Positions 11,293 through 22,378 of a stretch of DNA of 64,000 nt are shown in pieces. The number at the start of each line of letters is the position of its first letter. Position 1 is the first letter of the stretch. Location of the stretch: the NCBI GenBank assembly GCA_963281255.1, contig OY725489.1, positions 3,286,001-3,350,000 of the forward strand, given 5' to 3'. The notes under the pieces are model-generated. The model was given only the letters and a program-made list of their open reading frames with translations, was not told the DNA's origin and did no database searches. The stretch is from Aphrocallistes beatrix. Taxonomy: Eukaryota; Porifera; Hexactinellida; Sceptrulophora; Aphrocallistidae. The position numbers and the translations under genes were made by a program.

Positions 11293-11770
11293 CACCAAGC
11301 GGACAAAAGTATTTAAACACCATAATATTTTCCATTATAATAATCTAAAATGGGTTTATTTGTAAAATAAAATTCATTTAAACTATATCATCTACTGTAA
11401 TTCTGATATTAAATTCGTGTTCTACGCATTAAAATTACCCAGGATATCATCTTTCTAAGGAATCATTCCTTCCAAAAGCAAATTTTTATCACAATGACCA
11501 GCCCGATGCCACCTATCCCCATCATGTATAGTGGTCAGTATTTGTGACAAGTGGCTCAAGGGGCACATGTTGACAAAAAAAAAGCATTTGAAAAAACTTT
11601 ACCTTTAGAAAACATATACACTGGGTAATTCGAATGCGTATAACACAAACTTAATGTCAGAAATGGAATAAATGGCATATTTTTTATGAAATCCTGCCAC
11701 ATATTTACCCATTTTATAACTATCATGATGTAAAATAATGGGGTGTTCAAATACTTTTGTCCGCTTAGTG
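11293..11770. mobile_element. Tc1-like MITE, TA target
   Basis: The inverted ends (CACCAAGCGGACAAAAGTAT, and at the right ATACTTTTGTCCGCTTAGTG) are flanked by TA at 11291-11292 and 11771-11772. Interior 478 bp without transposase. A lone right end of the same family is at 23515-23543. Confidence 0.8.
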
Positions 11771-11859
11771 TATGTTCTGCGAGCTGAGTGGGCGCCGACA
11801 AAGGGAGCATGCCAAATTGCGCCTATTTGGTGATTAGAGAGTTGTTGATACTCGTATAT

Positions 11860-12444
11860 AGGGTTTTTAATCCCGGGATTCCCGATCCCGGGATCCCGGG
11901 ATCCCGGCTTGTTTTAGCCCGGGATTCATTTTTCAATCCCGGGACTGATGATTAATGCAGTTTATACGTATATCACACATTTGTTGTAATGCCTATTGGT
12001 TTGTAAATACAGGGTTTCCCATAATTGGATGAAATAGTGATTCAATATATATAACACACTTTGATTAATATACTATACAAAGTTGTGATACTAATAATAT
12101 GGTCAAATTGAACTTGCAAGGACCTTTCTGATGTATTATAAAAGTGTTTGTATGTGACTCTAACACTTCAAATTTACAATATCTATATGATGGCTGAGAA
12201 AATCGTTTGCAAAATTTTGTAGGTGCACCCATTTGGAAATATTTCAAGCGTTCTCTATGTGGGAAATTAGCTCAGTGAATTCATGTTGTAAACAATTTTC
12301 GTAACTCAAAAATAGTCTCGTTATATGCACGTTATATATACAAATACTAGCATACCAATTCTTGAAAATTACTAATCCCGGGATTCAGAATTTGTCAATC
12401 CCGAAATCCCGGGATTGGAATTTTAGACCGGGATTAAAAACCCT
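11860..12444. mobile_element. CCCGGGATT-type MITE with a 10-bp duplication
   Basis: The ends AGGGTTTTTAATCCCGGG and its inverse flank 585 bp, and the 10-bp sequence ACTCGTATAT is repeated exactly at 11850-11859 and 12445-12454. Subterminal CCCGGGAT units recur several times at each end. Superfamily uncertain: 8 bp would suggest hAT, while 9-11 bp suggests Mutator-like. Confidence 0.7.
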
Positions 12445-12726
12445 ACTCGTATATGATATTTGATCTCTTATTGTATGTACGTATGACCCTAATCTGACAT
12501 TATTTTAATGAATGACCTATAATATTGCAAACCCATATTTTGTCCACCCGCTCCCACCCAAAAGACCCTAATTACGCCTTTAGAAATTACAAAGCTTCGA
12601 TTTTTTTTAAGGTATGTCATGGATATCTAGAATACATGGATATGAATGAGAAATTATTTTACCTTTCAGGTGTACACGAGGGAGCCTGCTATAGCTACCA
12701 TATATAGTAATAATTACTTCGTATTA

Positions 12727-13030
12727 TAGAAGAAACTGCCCGGCGCAGAAAGCTGATTTTTGGCATATGAAGTTTTTTGGCTATGGCTCCACCAAGTTCT
12801 AATCTCAGAATAAAATGTCGACTCATCACGGAATTGTGACGTCATTGTCACCTTGTGTATAATTAGAAATTTCTGTTTTGTGACCACAAATCTGCCATTA
12901 TAGGTGATCGAAAGCTGATAAGTTAATCGCGGGTGTATATTAATATGTCTAAACACCTGATACCAACATTTTCTAAAAATGATGAGTCACATCATTCGCT
13001 ATTACGTCATCATTACGCATTTCCTCGATA
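12727..13030 (+). mobile_element. HelN-B 5' fragment (Helitron-like)
   Basis: Colinear with the 5' part of 41208-41640 and 55622-56120 (GAAGAAACTGCC, GCAGAAAGCTGATTTTTGGC, then GACGTCATTGTCAC and a later GACGTCATCATTA-like block). The 5' terminus and the GC-rich 3' hairpin end are missing. Confidence 0.6.
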
Positions 13031-13904
13031 AAAATATTAAGAAATCGCTTCAAAAAACGCCTATTCCCGACTTATAACGATCGTAACACTTTGGAAGTCT
13101 TCGGTTGAGGACGAGATATCATGTCAGAATGGCTATTTTTGTCAATTTTACTCATTTTTTCTCGTTTTTTCACGTTTTTTCCCCCCTGTAGACTGAAAAA
13201 ATAACTTAGCACATTCCTCTCTCTTTAGGGAAAGCGGAGCTTCCCGAGTATTATTTTTCAGTTAAACGTATATATAGTTGAAATTTTGCAAAATATTGTA
13301 GTTAATCAAAAAATACAAAAATAGTTGAATACAAAGGCTTTTCTACTGTATTTTTCAATAAAAACCTCAAAATATGTCGTTTTTAAAGGCTCTAAAAAGT
13401 GTTATAACTCAAAAAGGTGTGAAAATAGCAAAAACCCCAAAGAAAATCCCAAAATACCACTTTAAAACAGCAAAATTATACAAAAATTCGTCGAAACGCC
13501 GGATTTTTGTAAAATTTCAAAATTTTGTCCATAATTTGGGATTCAACTTCTGTTTTTTTTTAAATTTAACATCTGTCGATCTGTCGATCCTTCTCTAAGT
13601 TATGTTATTGGGCAAAAGATTTCGTAAAGGTGAAGATTTCGTTAAGATGTTAAGATTTTGTCCCGACTGGAAATAGAATCCGAGGCCTGTCAAGTCTTCA
13701 AGCGGGAACTGTCCAGCTGTCTTTGGACTTTTGTATATCTTCAAGGAAGCCACCTGAGGAATTGTTGTCTGTTTTTGTGTTGACTGAGAAAACTGTAGAC
13801 TGGGGTGCAGTGGTCTTTTAGGTGTGTTTTTGAATACTAATTAGTAAGGCTGGGTTGTGTGTTGGTTTTTGAGAGGTTTGTTGTCCTGATTGGAGTTCAT
13901 TTGG

Positions 13905-13976
13905 AGTTATTTTTTGGCTTGAAAATAGGGTTGTGACAGTCTAGTCACAACCCTATTTTCAAGCCAAAAAATAACT
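13905..13976. repeat. Perfect 33-bp hairpin with 6-nt loop
   Basis: 13905-13937 and 13944-13976 are exact reverse complements separated by AGTCTA. No terminal-repeat context or duplication explains it. Confidence 0.85.
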
Positions 13977-14219
13977 AGTTTTCGTAGGAATTGTAAAGCT
14001 TTCGAGGATTTTAAGCGAGTGCCAGTAGCAAAGGTTGTAACGAAAAGGGAAGTTGGGTTGTCTTTGGTGTTAGTGCCATTTACTTTTTTTTCTGTTTCGA
14101 CTGAGATTAGAGTTGTTCTGGGACCCATTCACTGATTTTGGTTCAGGGATAGACCGCCAACTAAGAGATTGTGAGTGTTTTGTGTCTGGCCGAGTCTCTT
14201 TTAAAGGACCTGGCTATGG

Positions 14220-14450
14220 TTTTTAGTGGGTACTTAAGTTTGAACTTAAGTACCAACTATAATCTTAGTGAATACCAATTTTAGTTTTTCGTAAGTTCGA
14301 ACTTAGTACTTTACAGTAGGTTACTTAAAGTTGATACTTAAGTTACTTAACGAGTCTTAGTGAATACCATTTAAGGTCAAACTTAGTACTTAAGTAGTAA
14401 GTTCGAACTTAAATACGAACTTAAATTCTTAGTGAATACGGCCCTGAATT
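14220..14450. mobile_element. Palindrome-rich DNA transposon end (TTAAGTTCGAACTTAA type)
   Basis: Many copies of ACTTAAG, TTCGAACTTA and AGTGAATAC occur, including the palindrome GGTACTTAAGTT/AACTTAAGTACC around 14227-14252, ending in TTAGTGAATACGGCCCTG. This resembles subterminal regions of degraded DNA transposons. No partner end is found. Confidence 0.4.
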
Positions 14451-15387
14451 TGTCAAAATGTTTTTATTGAGTTTTGACTTTGTCAGAATGGTTTTAATCT
14501 ATTTCCTCAAAATAGTCGAGGGGCTTTCGGTTTTATGTTTTATTCGGGCGGTATATTAAATCAAATTTATTTAAAATTACATGTGGGACTGTTAATATTT
14601 ATTTAATTACTCATTACTACCGAATAAATAGTAATAGATATGATAACATGCCATATAAACAAATAGTTATTATGTAATTAATATAGGTAATTAATTTGTT
14701 CAATCAGAATTCTAATTTGCTAGATATCCGGAGATTTTTGTATTTTGTTAAAATTTGAATTATCATCATTCTGATTTATGGTCATTCCAAGACACAACAA
14801 TCAGGACATTTTAATAGTCCCAAATAGGATAAAAGTTTTTTAATCATTTTCCGATGTATACGTCGATGAATCAACTATTTTTTTAATTTTTAACAAACCC
14901 TAATATAATGAAAAATAAGACATTTATAGGTTTCAGTGAAAAATAGAAGTCGGAAGCTCAGCTTTCCATAAAAGGGGTGGCGAAGCCTCCCCTTTTATGA
15001 AAAGCATTTGAAAAAGCCCAGCAGTGGGGATGTGCTAAGTTATTTTTACGGTGCCTTGACACAACGAAAAAGAGAAAAAAAGACTATTTTCCATTTTATG
15101 ATCGAAATACCATCCTTAACCGAAGAGTGTTACGATCGAGACAATTCGGAAAAAGGCAGTTTTTGAAGCGATTAATATAAATTTTGCTGAGAAAAAAGGT
15201 GATATAGCCATGAATTAAAAATTTTCTCCTAGAAGATTCCCGACAGTCTTCGGTTAAATCCAGAAATTTGTCTATTGTTTAATTTACCTCATTAAAAATT
15301 TATATCTTATCAATTACCGTGCCGCCATTGTATTTGAGGATATTTTTTGACCGTGTCAAAAAAATGGTTGGAAAGTACTGTTCTACT

Positions 15388-15700
15388 CAATACCAGGGGC
15401 TGTAATGAGATATTTCGTATCATGAATGAAAACATTGAAATTTCGTCGTTGTGTTCGGCTTCCTTTTGATTTAATTTCATTGCTAAAATCTGGTATCTGT
15501 TGATTTACCTCAAGTTCGATAATCGGTGAGACACGAATAGGTCGGGTGTCAGTCAAGACAATTGTATGTTCGGCGGTCGTCACCAGTTTAGTCTTCTTGA
15601 GGTTCTCCGCGAATTCCCCTTTGTGCTTACTGAGAATAGCCAACAAGGATGAGCGTTCCCTTGCTGATAGCTGGGGTTTAACGAGAGTCTACTGTATTGT
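15388..15700 (-). pseudogene. Ty3/gypsy pol fragment (region just before reverse transcriptase)
   Basis: A minus-strand frame reads LSARERSSLLAILSKHKGEF near its start and later IVLTDTRPIRVSP. This matches the linker of Ty3/gypsy pol leading into reverse transcriptase (the 'LL..F.DVF' segment and the 'PIR..P.R' motif). It stops before the RT catalytic motifs. Immediately outside, at 15680-15700, the sequence TTTAACGAGAGTCTACTG resembles a Tigger-like terminal repeat, so two relics abut. Confidence 0.6.
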
Positions 15701-15734
15701 AAACCTAGATATTCGTTTAAAGCATCTCTCTAAC

Positions 15735-15835
15735 ACAATTTCAAATTCCAATGTCACACCAATAGTATTATTCAATTAGTCACCAAACAGTGTTATAAAT
15801 ATTGTCTCAACTATTCTAACTGAGTTTCAGATTGT
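15735..15835 (-). repeat. Dispersed repeat shared with 37636-37760
   Basis: The reverse complement shares blocks with 37636-37760: ACTCAGTTAGAATAGT, TAACACTGTTTGGTGAC, a diverged GGTGACATTGTAATTT block, and a GATGCTTTAA-like block. Nature unknown. Confidence 0.45.
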
Positions 15836-16662
15836 TAACGCTTCCGTATACATCCATTGTATTACGTATGAATGGAAAAGTGGTTTGTGCTCAATTATGA
15901 TCATAAACTGTGATATATGTCAACTCGGGTATATCAATATAGTTAAAATGAGCGTCTATCATCAGTGACACCACTATTTGAACTCGAGGTATTTTTTAAA
16001 ATTCAAAATCTCCGTTGCTATACGTAATAATACTTCAACTTTCCTCGAATTCAACTATTTGGTATCTTAAGAAACTTCATTTGACATCGGATATCTCTTA
16101 ATTGATATATATCCTTAATTTCGACCGAGCGTTTTTCGTTAAAAAGTGCAAATTTTTACATTGCCACCTGATTTACTGAATTTATTCAAAATTTAGTATA
16201 TTTTTGATGTATTCATCTAAAACTTTGAGGAGGGTAATCAATTTGAAAATCTGTACGGTAATATTTAAAGCATTAGGCTTAGAGCTTATATTATGGTAAC
16301 ATAAAGCTTATAGAATGAACCAATTCTGAGAACGAAATCATAAAAGTTTGTGAGGATTGTCATTTTAACTATAAGTGAAGACCGCATACAACACTAAGTT
16401 ATTTATCCATGGTTCAAAACAATATTAAATTTATATTCACAATCTAAATTCATTATGATCAATTTTGGAATTGATTGAAATATATATATATATTGCGGTT
16501 CAATATGAATAAACGTAATACAATTTGAGTGCAGCACCAGTAGGCAGATGATCTTATAAAATAGAGGAAGTATCTCGTCCGTATGTATGATAAATTGGAA
16601 CTTAATAGTAGAAATGTAACTAATCCTCCGTAAATTCCTGATCGGTTCCACTAAGTTTGGTT
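15836..16662. other. No gene; short TA microsatellite
   Basis: AT-rich with (TA)n at about 16481-16493. The frames are short and show no family resemblance. Confidence 0.5.
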
Positions 16663-16670
16663 ACTGAGGT

Positions 16671-16896
16671 CAGGGCTGTATTAACCCATTTTGAGTTGGC
16701 AAAATCATATCAATGAGTTGATTATAGCCGTCATATGAAAATGAATTGTTGAAACAAGTTCATTTAGTATAAATGAATCATTCCGACAATGAGTGGGCTG
16801 TAGACAACTCATTTTTTGAAAGAGTTGAATGAGTTGTGGGCAAGGAATTTCCATGAAAAATGACTTGTTTTTGCCAACTGGGTTGATACAGCCCTG
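16671..16896. mobile_element. hAT-like MITE
   Basis: The inverted ends CAGGGCTGTATTAACCCA and TGGGTTGATACAGCCCTG enclose 226 bp, flanked by ACTGAGGT (16663-16670) and ACTGAGAT (16897-16904), an 8-bp duplication with one mismatch. Confidence 0.8.
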
Positions 16897-16984
16897 ACTG
16901 AGATAATCTGGAATGGAGTATTCCGTAAATTAGGCAATTACAAGTAGAATTCCTGAAAGTTTCCGCCAAGTTCCATAAATTAGG

Positions 16985-17165
16985 GACTCAGATTTCAAAT
17001 AAATTGACAATTTGGTGATTTTTCCAGGGATGTAGATTTTAACATTAAGACAGACATGTTTAGAGTGATTATCAACCTTATAATTAATTAACAAGTGTGA
17101 GCCCAGGGGCCCAAATGGTGCGTCTGGCAAACACAAAGTGTCCGCAAGGAAGCGAAGCGTGCTTA
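16985..17165 (+). mobile_element. HelN-B 3' fragment ending in a degenerate GC module
   Basis: A diverged interior block (TTGGTGATTTTTCC, ...AGACAGACATGTTTAGAG) leads into a degenerate hairpin module (about 17101-17165) that ends GCGTGCTTA with T as the next base. The order matches 55950-56120. Confidence 0.55.
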
Positions 17166-17458
17166 TGTTTCTGTAAGTTAAAATGCAAGCCATCAAGTTC
17201 TAAACCTTCAAACCGGTTGCTACGTTTTAGGCATTATACGCATTGAAATTAATAACAAACGCTAGTTTAGTCTAAAAATAGATATATTACATCTATAGAA
17301 CATGTCTAAATTTAGCAACACTCATACACAGACACACAACGTACAATTACAACTGCAAATGGATAGCTATTAAATAGAGATAAATACGATAAATTTGCTA
17401 AAATTACGCATCCAGAAGAAGTAAATAATAAAAGTCATTCTACAAAATAAATCTGAAA
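17166..17458. other. No gene seen
   Basis: AT-rich, no repeat or motif recognised; it directly precedes the candidate reading frame at 17459. Confidence 0.4.
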
Positions 17459-17919
17459 ATGTCTAATAAAATGTTGGGAAAAATGAGTACATATCAACAT
17501 GCATGTATCTTCCTCCCTAGTAATGGTATCCAGTTCGTGCCAGGAAAGTTACAAATTGGGGAATACAATCAGAACATAATGATTGAGAAGAGAGCCGGCC
17601 AAAAGAATATTCACTTGTGCTGAGACGTCATCGAACACATCTGAAGTAGAGGCGAGAGTAAACAACTCCAGCTTACATTTCGAACAGAACGAAATACATT
17701 GACTACCCATATCCCACTGATGAACAATTCATGCAAGAATTTGGATGTGACCAGTTTCATGCATACAAAGAGCATGTTAAACAATATGGTAAAGCTTTCT
17801 GGTGGAATCCACCGAAGCTAACATTCGAGCAAAGGGAAGAAAAATTCAAGCAACAGTATTTGCCAGCAGATATAATGCTCGACTATCCACAATTAGAGAT
17901 ACTCACTTACTTGGAGTAG
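17459..17919 (+). pseudogene. Candidate small host gene or pseudogene, product not recognised
   Basis: An ATG at 17459 opens a 54-codon frame (starts MSNKMLGKMSTYQ) ending at TGA 17621-17623. A second phase is open from there to about 17700 (contains NNSSLHFEQNEI), and a third phase reads YPYPTDEQF then MQEFGCDQFHAYKEHV to a stop at 17917-17919. The three pieces have protein-like composition and meet at their edges, as expected for one protein of about 140 residues with two frameshifts. Very short introns are a less likely reading, because no good GT-AG pair fits. An AATAAA signal follows at 17998-18003. I do not recognise the protein, which has a Tyr/Trp/Pro-rich C-terminus (FWWNPPKLTF). Confidence 0.4.
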
Positions 17920-17997
17920 ATTTTGTATGTATGTATCAATCATGTGATTCATTGCTATTACTTTACAATTATTAGTACATAGTATAACTATTATTAT

Positions 17998-18003
17998 AAT
18001 AAA
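17998..18003 (+). promoter_or_regulatory. Possible polyadenylation signal AATAAA
   Basis: Lies 79 bp after the stop of the candidate gene. In AT-rich DNA this hexamer is common, so support is weak. Confidence 0.3.
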
Positions 18004-18333
18004 GTACTTGTTGATAAATTAGTAATAATATCACTAGACGTACATAATACCATTTGTCTGCTTCATATATTATTATATTGGATCTATGATCCTATGTAAT
18101 ATTGTAGCACAGTTCTAAAATGAGTGCTGGAATCCAGGCCTGGCGCTAGTGGCATGCACAGACCTGAGTATAAAAGACATCACTAATTTCCCTGGATTTT
18201 CCATGGAATTCGCATTTTAAATCTAGAACATTTTTGAGAGGAGCTTGTAAGTATACTCGAGTGGTTGGTTATACGGGATGGTTGATTTGAAATTAGTTGA
18301 TGTATCACACAGTAATAAAGTACTCAACATATT
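18004..18333. other. No gene seen
   Basis: AT-rich with no recognisable repeat, apart from ordinary TA-rich stretches. Confidence 0.4.
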
Positions 18334-18341
18334 ATCTAGAA

Positions 18342-18804
18342 CAGAGGTTCTTAACCTGGGGGGGCGTCATGATCATTTCAGGGGGGCGTGGAATTTGATT
18401 TCGCATTTAGCATTTTGATTTTTTCAAGTGTATAAATCATTAAATTTTTGACATGGCTAGTACTTATATTTGAAGCTTGGTGCCTCGAATATCATCCATA
18501 ATGTGAATTTAGAATCTTATTTTTAAAGGGACAAATAACCACCTCGTTATAACCCACTTGGTTATAATGGGACTTCAGTGTGTATGTGTATATCCTTACT
18601 ATACAATTTATACCTCCCTAACCGGTATTTGCTACAACCCTCCACTAATTCAATAATACTTTACCCAATCAGTTAATCAGTTACTCAATTAATCGAAATA
18701 ATTAAAATATGTACATTTAACAAATAGATTTCAAAGTCAAGGGGGCATAATGATTTAATGGTTATAAAAGGGGGGCATAAGGACAAAAAGGTTAAGAACC
18801 CCTG
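18342..18804. mobile_element. hAT MITE with perfect 8-bp TSD
   Basis: The left end CAGAGGTTCTTAACCTGGGG and right end AAGGTTAAGAACCCCTG are inverted, with G-rich subterminal sequence. ATCTAGAA is repeated exactly at 18334-18341 and 18805-18812. The family is related to the hAT at 79-1687 by its end sequence. No coding capacity. Confidence 0.9.
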
Positions 18805-19129
18805 ATCTAGAATAAGAAATAAAATAGTCTATTGATTGCAGATAGAAGATAATTGATGAAATACTACATGCGATAAAAACCATTTTTGGGTAAAACTTTC
18901 AAAGTCAATTTACGAGATTTAATAAACGGGGGAGGGGGGCTAGAAAAAAAAAATTAATTAAAAGCGGGGGTCAGTTTATTCGGATACCTAGGTAGACCCA
19001 TCAAATATTTGCAGCCACAAATGCGACAAATGACTGAACTCCTTAGCGGTGCACGGGACAAGGATTAGAACTGAATATTGAGCATTTTTAACAAAATTAT
19101 TTTTGTTATATGCACATTACTCCTAGATC

Positions 19130-19208
19130 CTGGCATAGGTCCTGGGGTGCACAAAATAATTTTTAGGTGTCAGGAGGTGCACGAGGTAAAAGGGGTTGGG
19201 AACCACTG
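19130..19208. mobile_element. hAT 3' end relic
   Basis: Contains repeated GTGCAC units and ends AAAAGGGGTTGGGAACCACTG-like at 19208. No partner end or duplication. G-rich sequence at 18925-18975 may be part of the same relic. Confidence 0.45.
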
Positions 19209-19638
19209 TTTTATGCGAACAAAAAGGTTCTTTACCGACCACATAATGGGTGCGCGTTATTGGGAGGTGCCCCATTCAAGGCTCCATTTTCCATCCCAGA
19301 CAACCATATGTCACAATAGCAATGTGCACACATAACAGTAGATATGTAAGCACGTTACAACCAAGTGCAATTGGAATTTAGCTTAGTAAGAAATTGAGAA
19401 ATGGAAACACCATCCATAATTGGCAAAATTCTAAAAATATCAACATGTGCATGTGAACTGTACATGGCTAACTATATTTAGAATTCTGTTACCACAATAC
19501 AAGAAACTACGTACATAGTTCTATTATTAGCATGTGAGGTGGAACAATTATGGGTAATACAACTGTAGTTAATTTTAACGTTGTTACACCAAATCAATAT
19601 AAGTATGGAAATAATTAATGTCATAACTAATTCAAAAA
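19209..19638. other. No gene; upstream flank of the Mutator-like gene
   Basis: No terminal inverted repeat matching the region after 22051 could be found by eye. Confidence 0.4.
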
Positions 19639-22051
19639 ATGTCTTCTTCAGAACAAGAAACTATTTCTACATTTCGCAGCGCAGATCTCCCGAAGGTTTG
19701 CATTCCGGCTGATTTTGAATCTAGTATGGAGTCAAGTGGGTCTGACAATGAAGGTGATTTCATATTCAAAGTCCCAACAACCCCAACTGATTTAACACCA
19801 GCTACATCCACGCCTACTGAGCTCGGATCTACTCTCTCTCAAGTAGCCCTCTCTTCGCAGACATCCGAAGAATCGGATAACACGGCACCAGCTACCCCAG
19901 TTCATACCAAAAAGCAGCGAGGACATAAACTCAACACTGGGAGGTTTCGGAAGGGTGAGGGAGTCAAAAGAAAATCTACTTTCATACCATCTACCACAAA
20001 GCGATGATTACCCCTTCATACTAGCACACCGAAATCTAAAACACTTATACAGCAAATGAAGTTTCCTCAGCCCAATAAACGCCTCAGTATTATGGTACAG
20101 AAGGATGGAGCTCAATCATTTCGTGATCTCTACGTTCCTCATGGCTCGCAAATAATTGATATCGATATACTGAGTACGGTATTTTCCCTATTCAGATGCA
20201 CTGAGGCACACTGCACTGGTAAATTGAATCTGTATCAATACGCTTTTCGTGATGGGTTACAATCATATCTCTTGTTGAAATGCAGTCGCTGCCATCTTGT
20301 GCTTGCTGAATTTCCCACATCCTGTCCGGTTGGAATGAAACCTAATGAAGCCGTGAACGATCCACAAATGCTTTGCCGGAAAAAACGTTAGAGCTTTACT
20401 AGCAGCACACTGTACTTCAATGAGCTGGAGTGATTTTCTACTGACCTGCAACCTCCTTGATATACAAAATACCTGGCATAGAATGTCCAAGTCTCTACTC
20501 GCGCAATTGGTCCTTTCTACAGATAAAATATGCCAGCAATCCATGTCCATGACAGCAAAAGAAGTGAGAGCCAAAGCTGAGTCATCTAACATTCCTGGTT
20601 GCAAGGTATGCGCGGTGAGCTTTGACGGATATTGGCACAGACGCGGTCATTTTAGTAATCAAGGATTCGCCGGGGCTATTGAAGTCAAAACGGGGAAAGT
20701 CCTTGACTACGTCCTTTACGAACGCGTGTGTAACAAATGTATCAGATGGACGGAAGAACGTAAGAAAGAAAACCCAGAGGAATACAGCGAATACTGGGAG
20801 AAACATTCGAGCAAATGCCCAGCTAACTTCTCTGGAACAAGTCAGGCGATGGAATCTTCTGCTGCAATAGAAATCTGGGGTAGATCAGTTGACAAGCATT
20901 CTCTAGCCTATACTACATATGTGGGAGATGGGGACTCAAGCTCTTTCAAAAGGTTGGAACAAAATAATCCTTACAAAGGAATGGAAGTTATCCGGAAAGA
21001 GGAATGTCTTGGGCACACGCAAAAACGATTAAAGAAACACCTCAAAAAGAAGACAACTACGAAAACAATGCCCTCCAAGCCAATACTCGCATCAAAAGTC
21101 GAGAGAATTGCTCATCTATACGCTCTTGTTATTGGCAAGAACAGAAGCAGAACACCACTAGACATTCAAAACGCCCTTTACATACTGATGAATCATTTGT
21201 TCGAGGAGCACGATCGTTGCCCACACTCAAAAGAATCCTGGTGTTACTTTCAAAAGGGCCTCGCAATTTCAGCTGAGAATACCTCTCATCCACCTCCCAT
21301 ACTCCGACAATCCTATCTGAATAAAGACGAGTATTCGCGCCTGGAAGATGTTTTCAAGAAATTTGCAAGCATTGAAATGTGTTCCGCTCTGACAATGGGA
21401 TTAACACAGAACTGTAATGAGTCGCTACATTCAGTTGTATGGCATAATGCTCCAAAGACAAAACGTGTAGGACAAAAGTCACTTCAAGCCGCTGCTGCTA
21501 TTGCTGTGTGCACTTTCAATGAAGGTTCAATGATGCTCGCAGCTATTCTGTCGGAACAACATGTACAATGTAGCCGTATAACTCTTGAACACTTAGCATC
21601 GATGGATAAAGAAAGGAACCGCTATAAACTTAAAGCCGTTATGGCTACTCAAAAGAGGCGTCGGAGAGTTCTCAAATCCCAATTCATTGCAGCCCTATCC
21701 TCCAGGCGTAGACGTGAAAAGGATACTACGACCTATAAATCTGGATGTTTTCGTACTGAGTTCTCATCTGTTGCCATGAAAGAATTCCCTTCCACGAGTG
21801 TTAACCCTGATGACTCTGAAACAGTTTGCGAGGAATGTGAACAACACGACTGCCCAACCGGAGGAAAGAGGGCGAATGATGACTGGTTAGGTTGTGAGTT
21901 CTGCCTGAGATGGTTTCACTGTGGATGCGTCAATACCAGTCTAAAGGACGTGGGAGATGATCCTTATATCTGTAGGAAATGTGAATTGGAATTCGAGTCC
22001 TGTACTAGAAGCTGTATAACTATTGTTTCTGTAGTAGCATGCCACCATTAG
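19639..22051 (+). pseudogene. Mutator-like transposase with C-terminal PHD finger, broken
   Basis: The coding region starts at ATG 19639 with a Ser/Thr/Pro-rich, probably disordered N-terminus, and meets an in-frame TGA at 20005-20007. It resumes in the same frame (MKFPQPNKR; a Cys pair near CSRCH) to about 20391, then continues in the +1 phase through a 543-codon frame. That frame contains the Mutator-type DDE core: FDGYWHRRG (Asp69), YVGDGDSSSF (Asp170/172) and TQNCNESLHS (Glu334), numbered from the MSWSDF start at 20420. After a basic linker (KRRRR) comes a PHD-type zinc finger from Cys470 to Cys521 (CEEC, CEFCLRWFHCGC, CRKC). The family belongs to the animal 'Mutator-like transposase' group. 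One stop and one frameshift make this copy non-functional, although the long clean frame shows recent decay. Confidence 0.85.
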
Positions 22052-22217
22052 AATAGTATGATATACTTGTTTGCTCATTTGTACTATAATAAATATCTAT
22101 GCATCAATCTAGCCCAGGGAATTTGAAACTGCGTCACTAATATTAAAAATAATGGTCGACATACCGATAGAAAACACCACAAAAACAGTCAATAATAGTT
22201 TCGAAATTGGAAAAATA

Positions 22218-22376
22218 CAGTCAGGGTCGCATATCATTATGAACCGCATGGGGGCCCAAAATATTTTCACAATAGAGAGAGTCATACATAGTAAGCGAAA
22301 TCGAAATAATAGAAATTCTATAGAACCGGTCAAATTGGGACCCAGAGGATTTGTTCATAATAAGCGACTCTGAATG
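22218..22376. mobile_element. Tigger/pogo-like MITE, TA target (copy 1)
   Basis: The left end CAGTCAGGGTCGCATATCAT and the right end, inverse of CATTCAGAGTCGCTTATTAT, are flanked by TA. Same family as 54103-54301. Confidence 0.7.
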
Positions 22377-22378
22377 TA

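Larger units (their letters stand above)
13031..15175. repeat. Diverged long inverted repeat
   Basis: About 13031-13290 and 14925-15175 are diverged reverse complements; shared blocks include AATCGCTTCAAAAA, CGATCGTAACACT, TCTTCGGTT and AACTTAGCACAT. The right arm also contains a hairpin CATAAAAGGGG/CCCCTTTTATG (about 14967-15001). No coding sequence is supported inside. Confidence 0.45.

Noticed and set aside
12065..12247. Coding sequence inside the CCCGGGATT element
   Set aside because: 60 codons with no transposase motif; expected by chance.
16403..16651. 82-aa minus-strand frame
   Set aside because: Ile/Tyr-rich chance frame in AT-rich DNA including a TA repeat, with no family resemblance.
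20263..20806. Minus-strand frames over the Mutator-like gene
   Set aside because: They are antisense shadows of the transposase frame, which carries all recognisable motifs.
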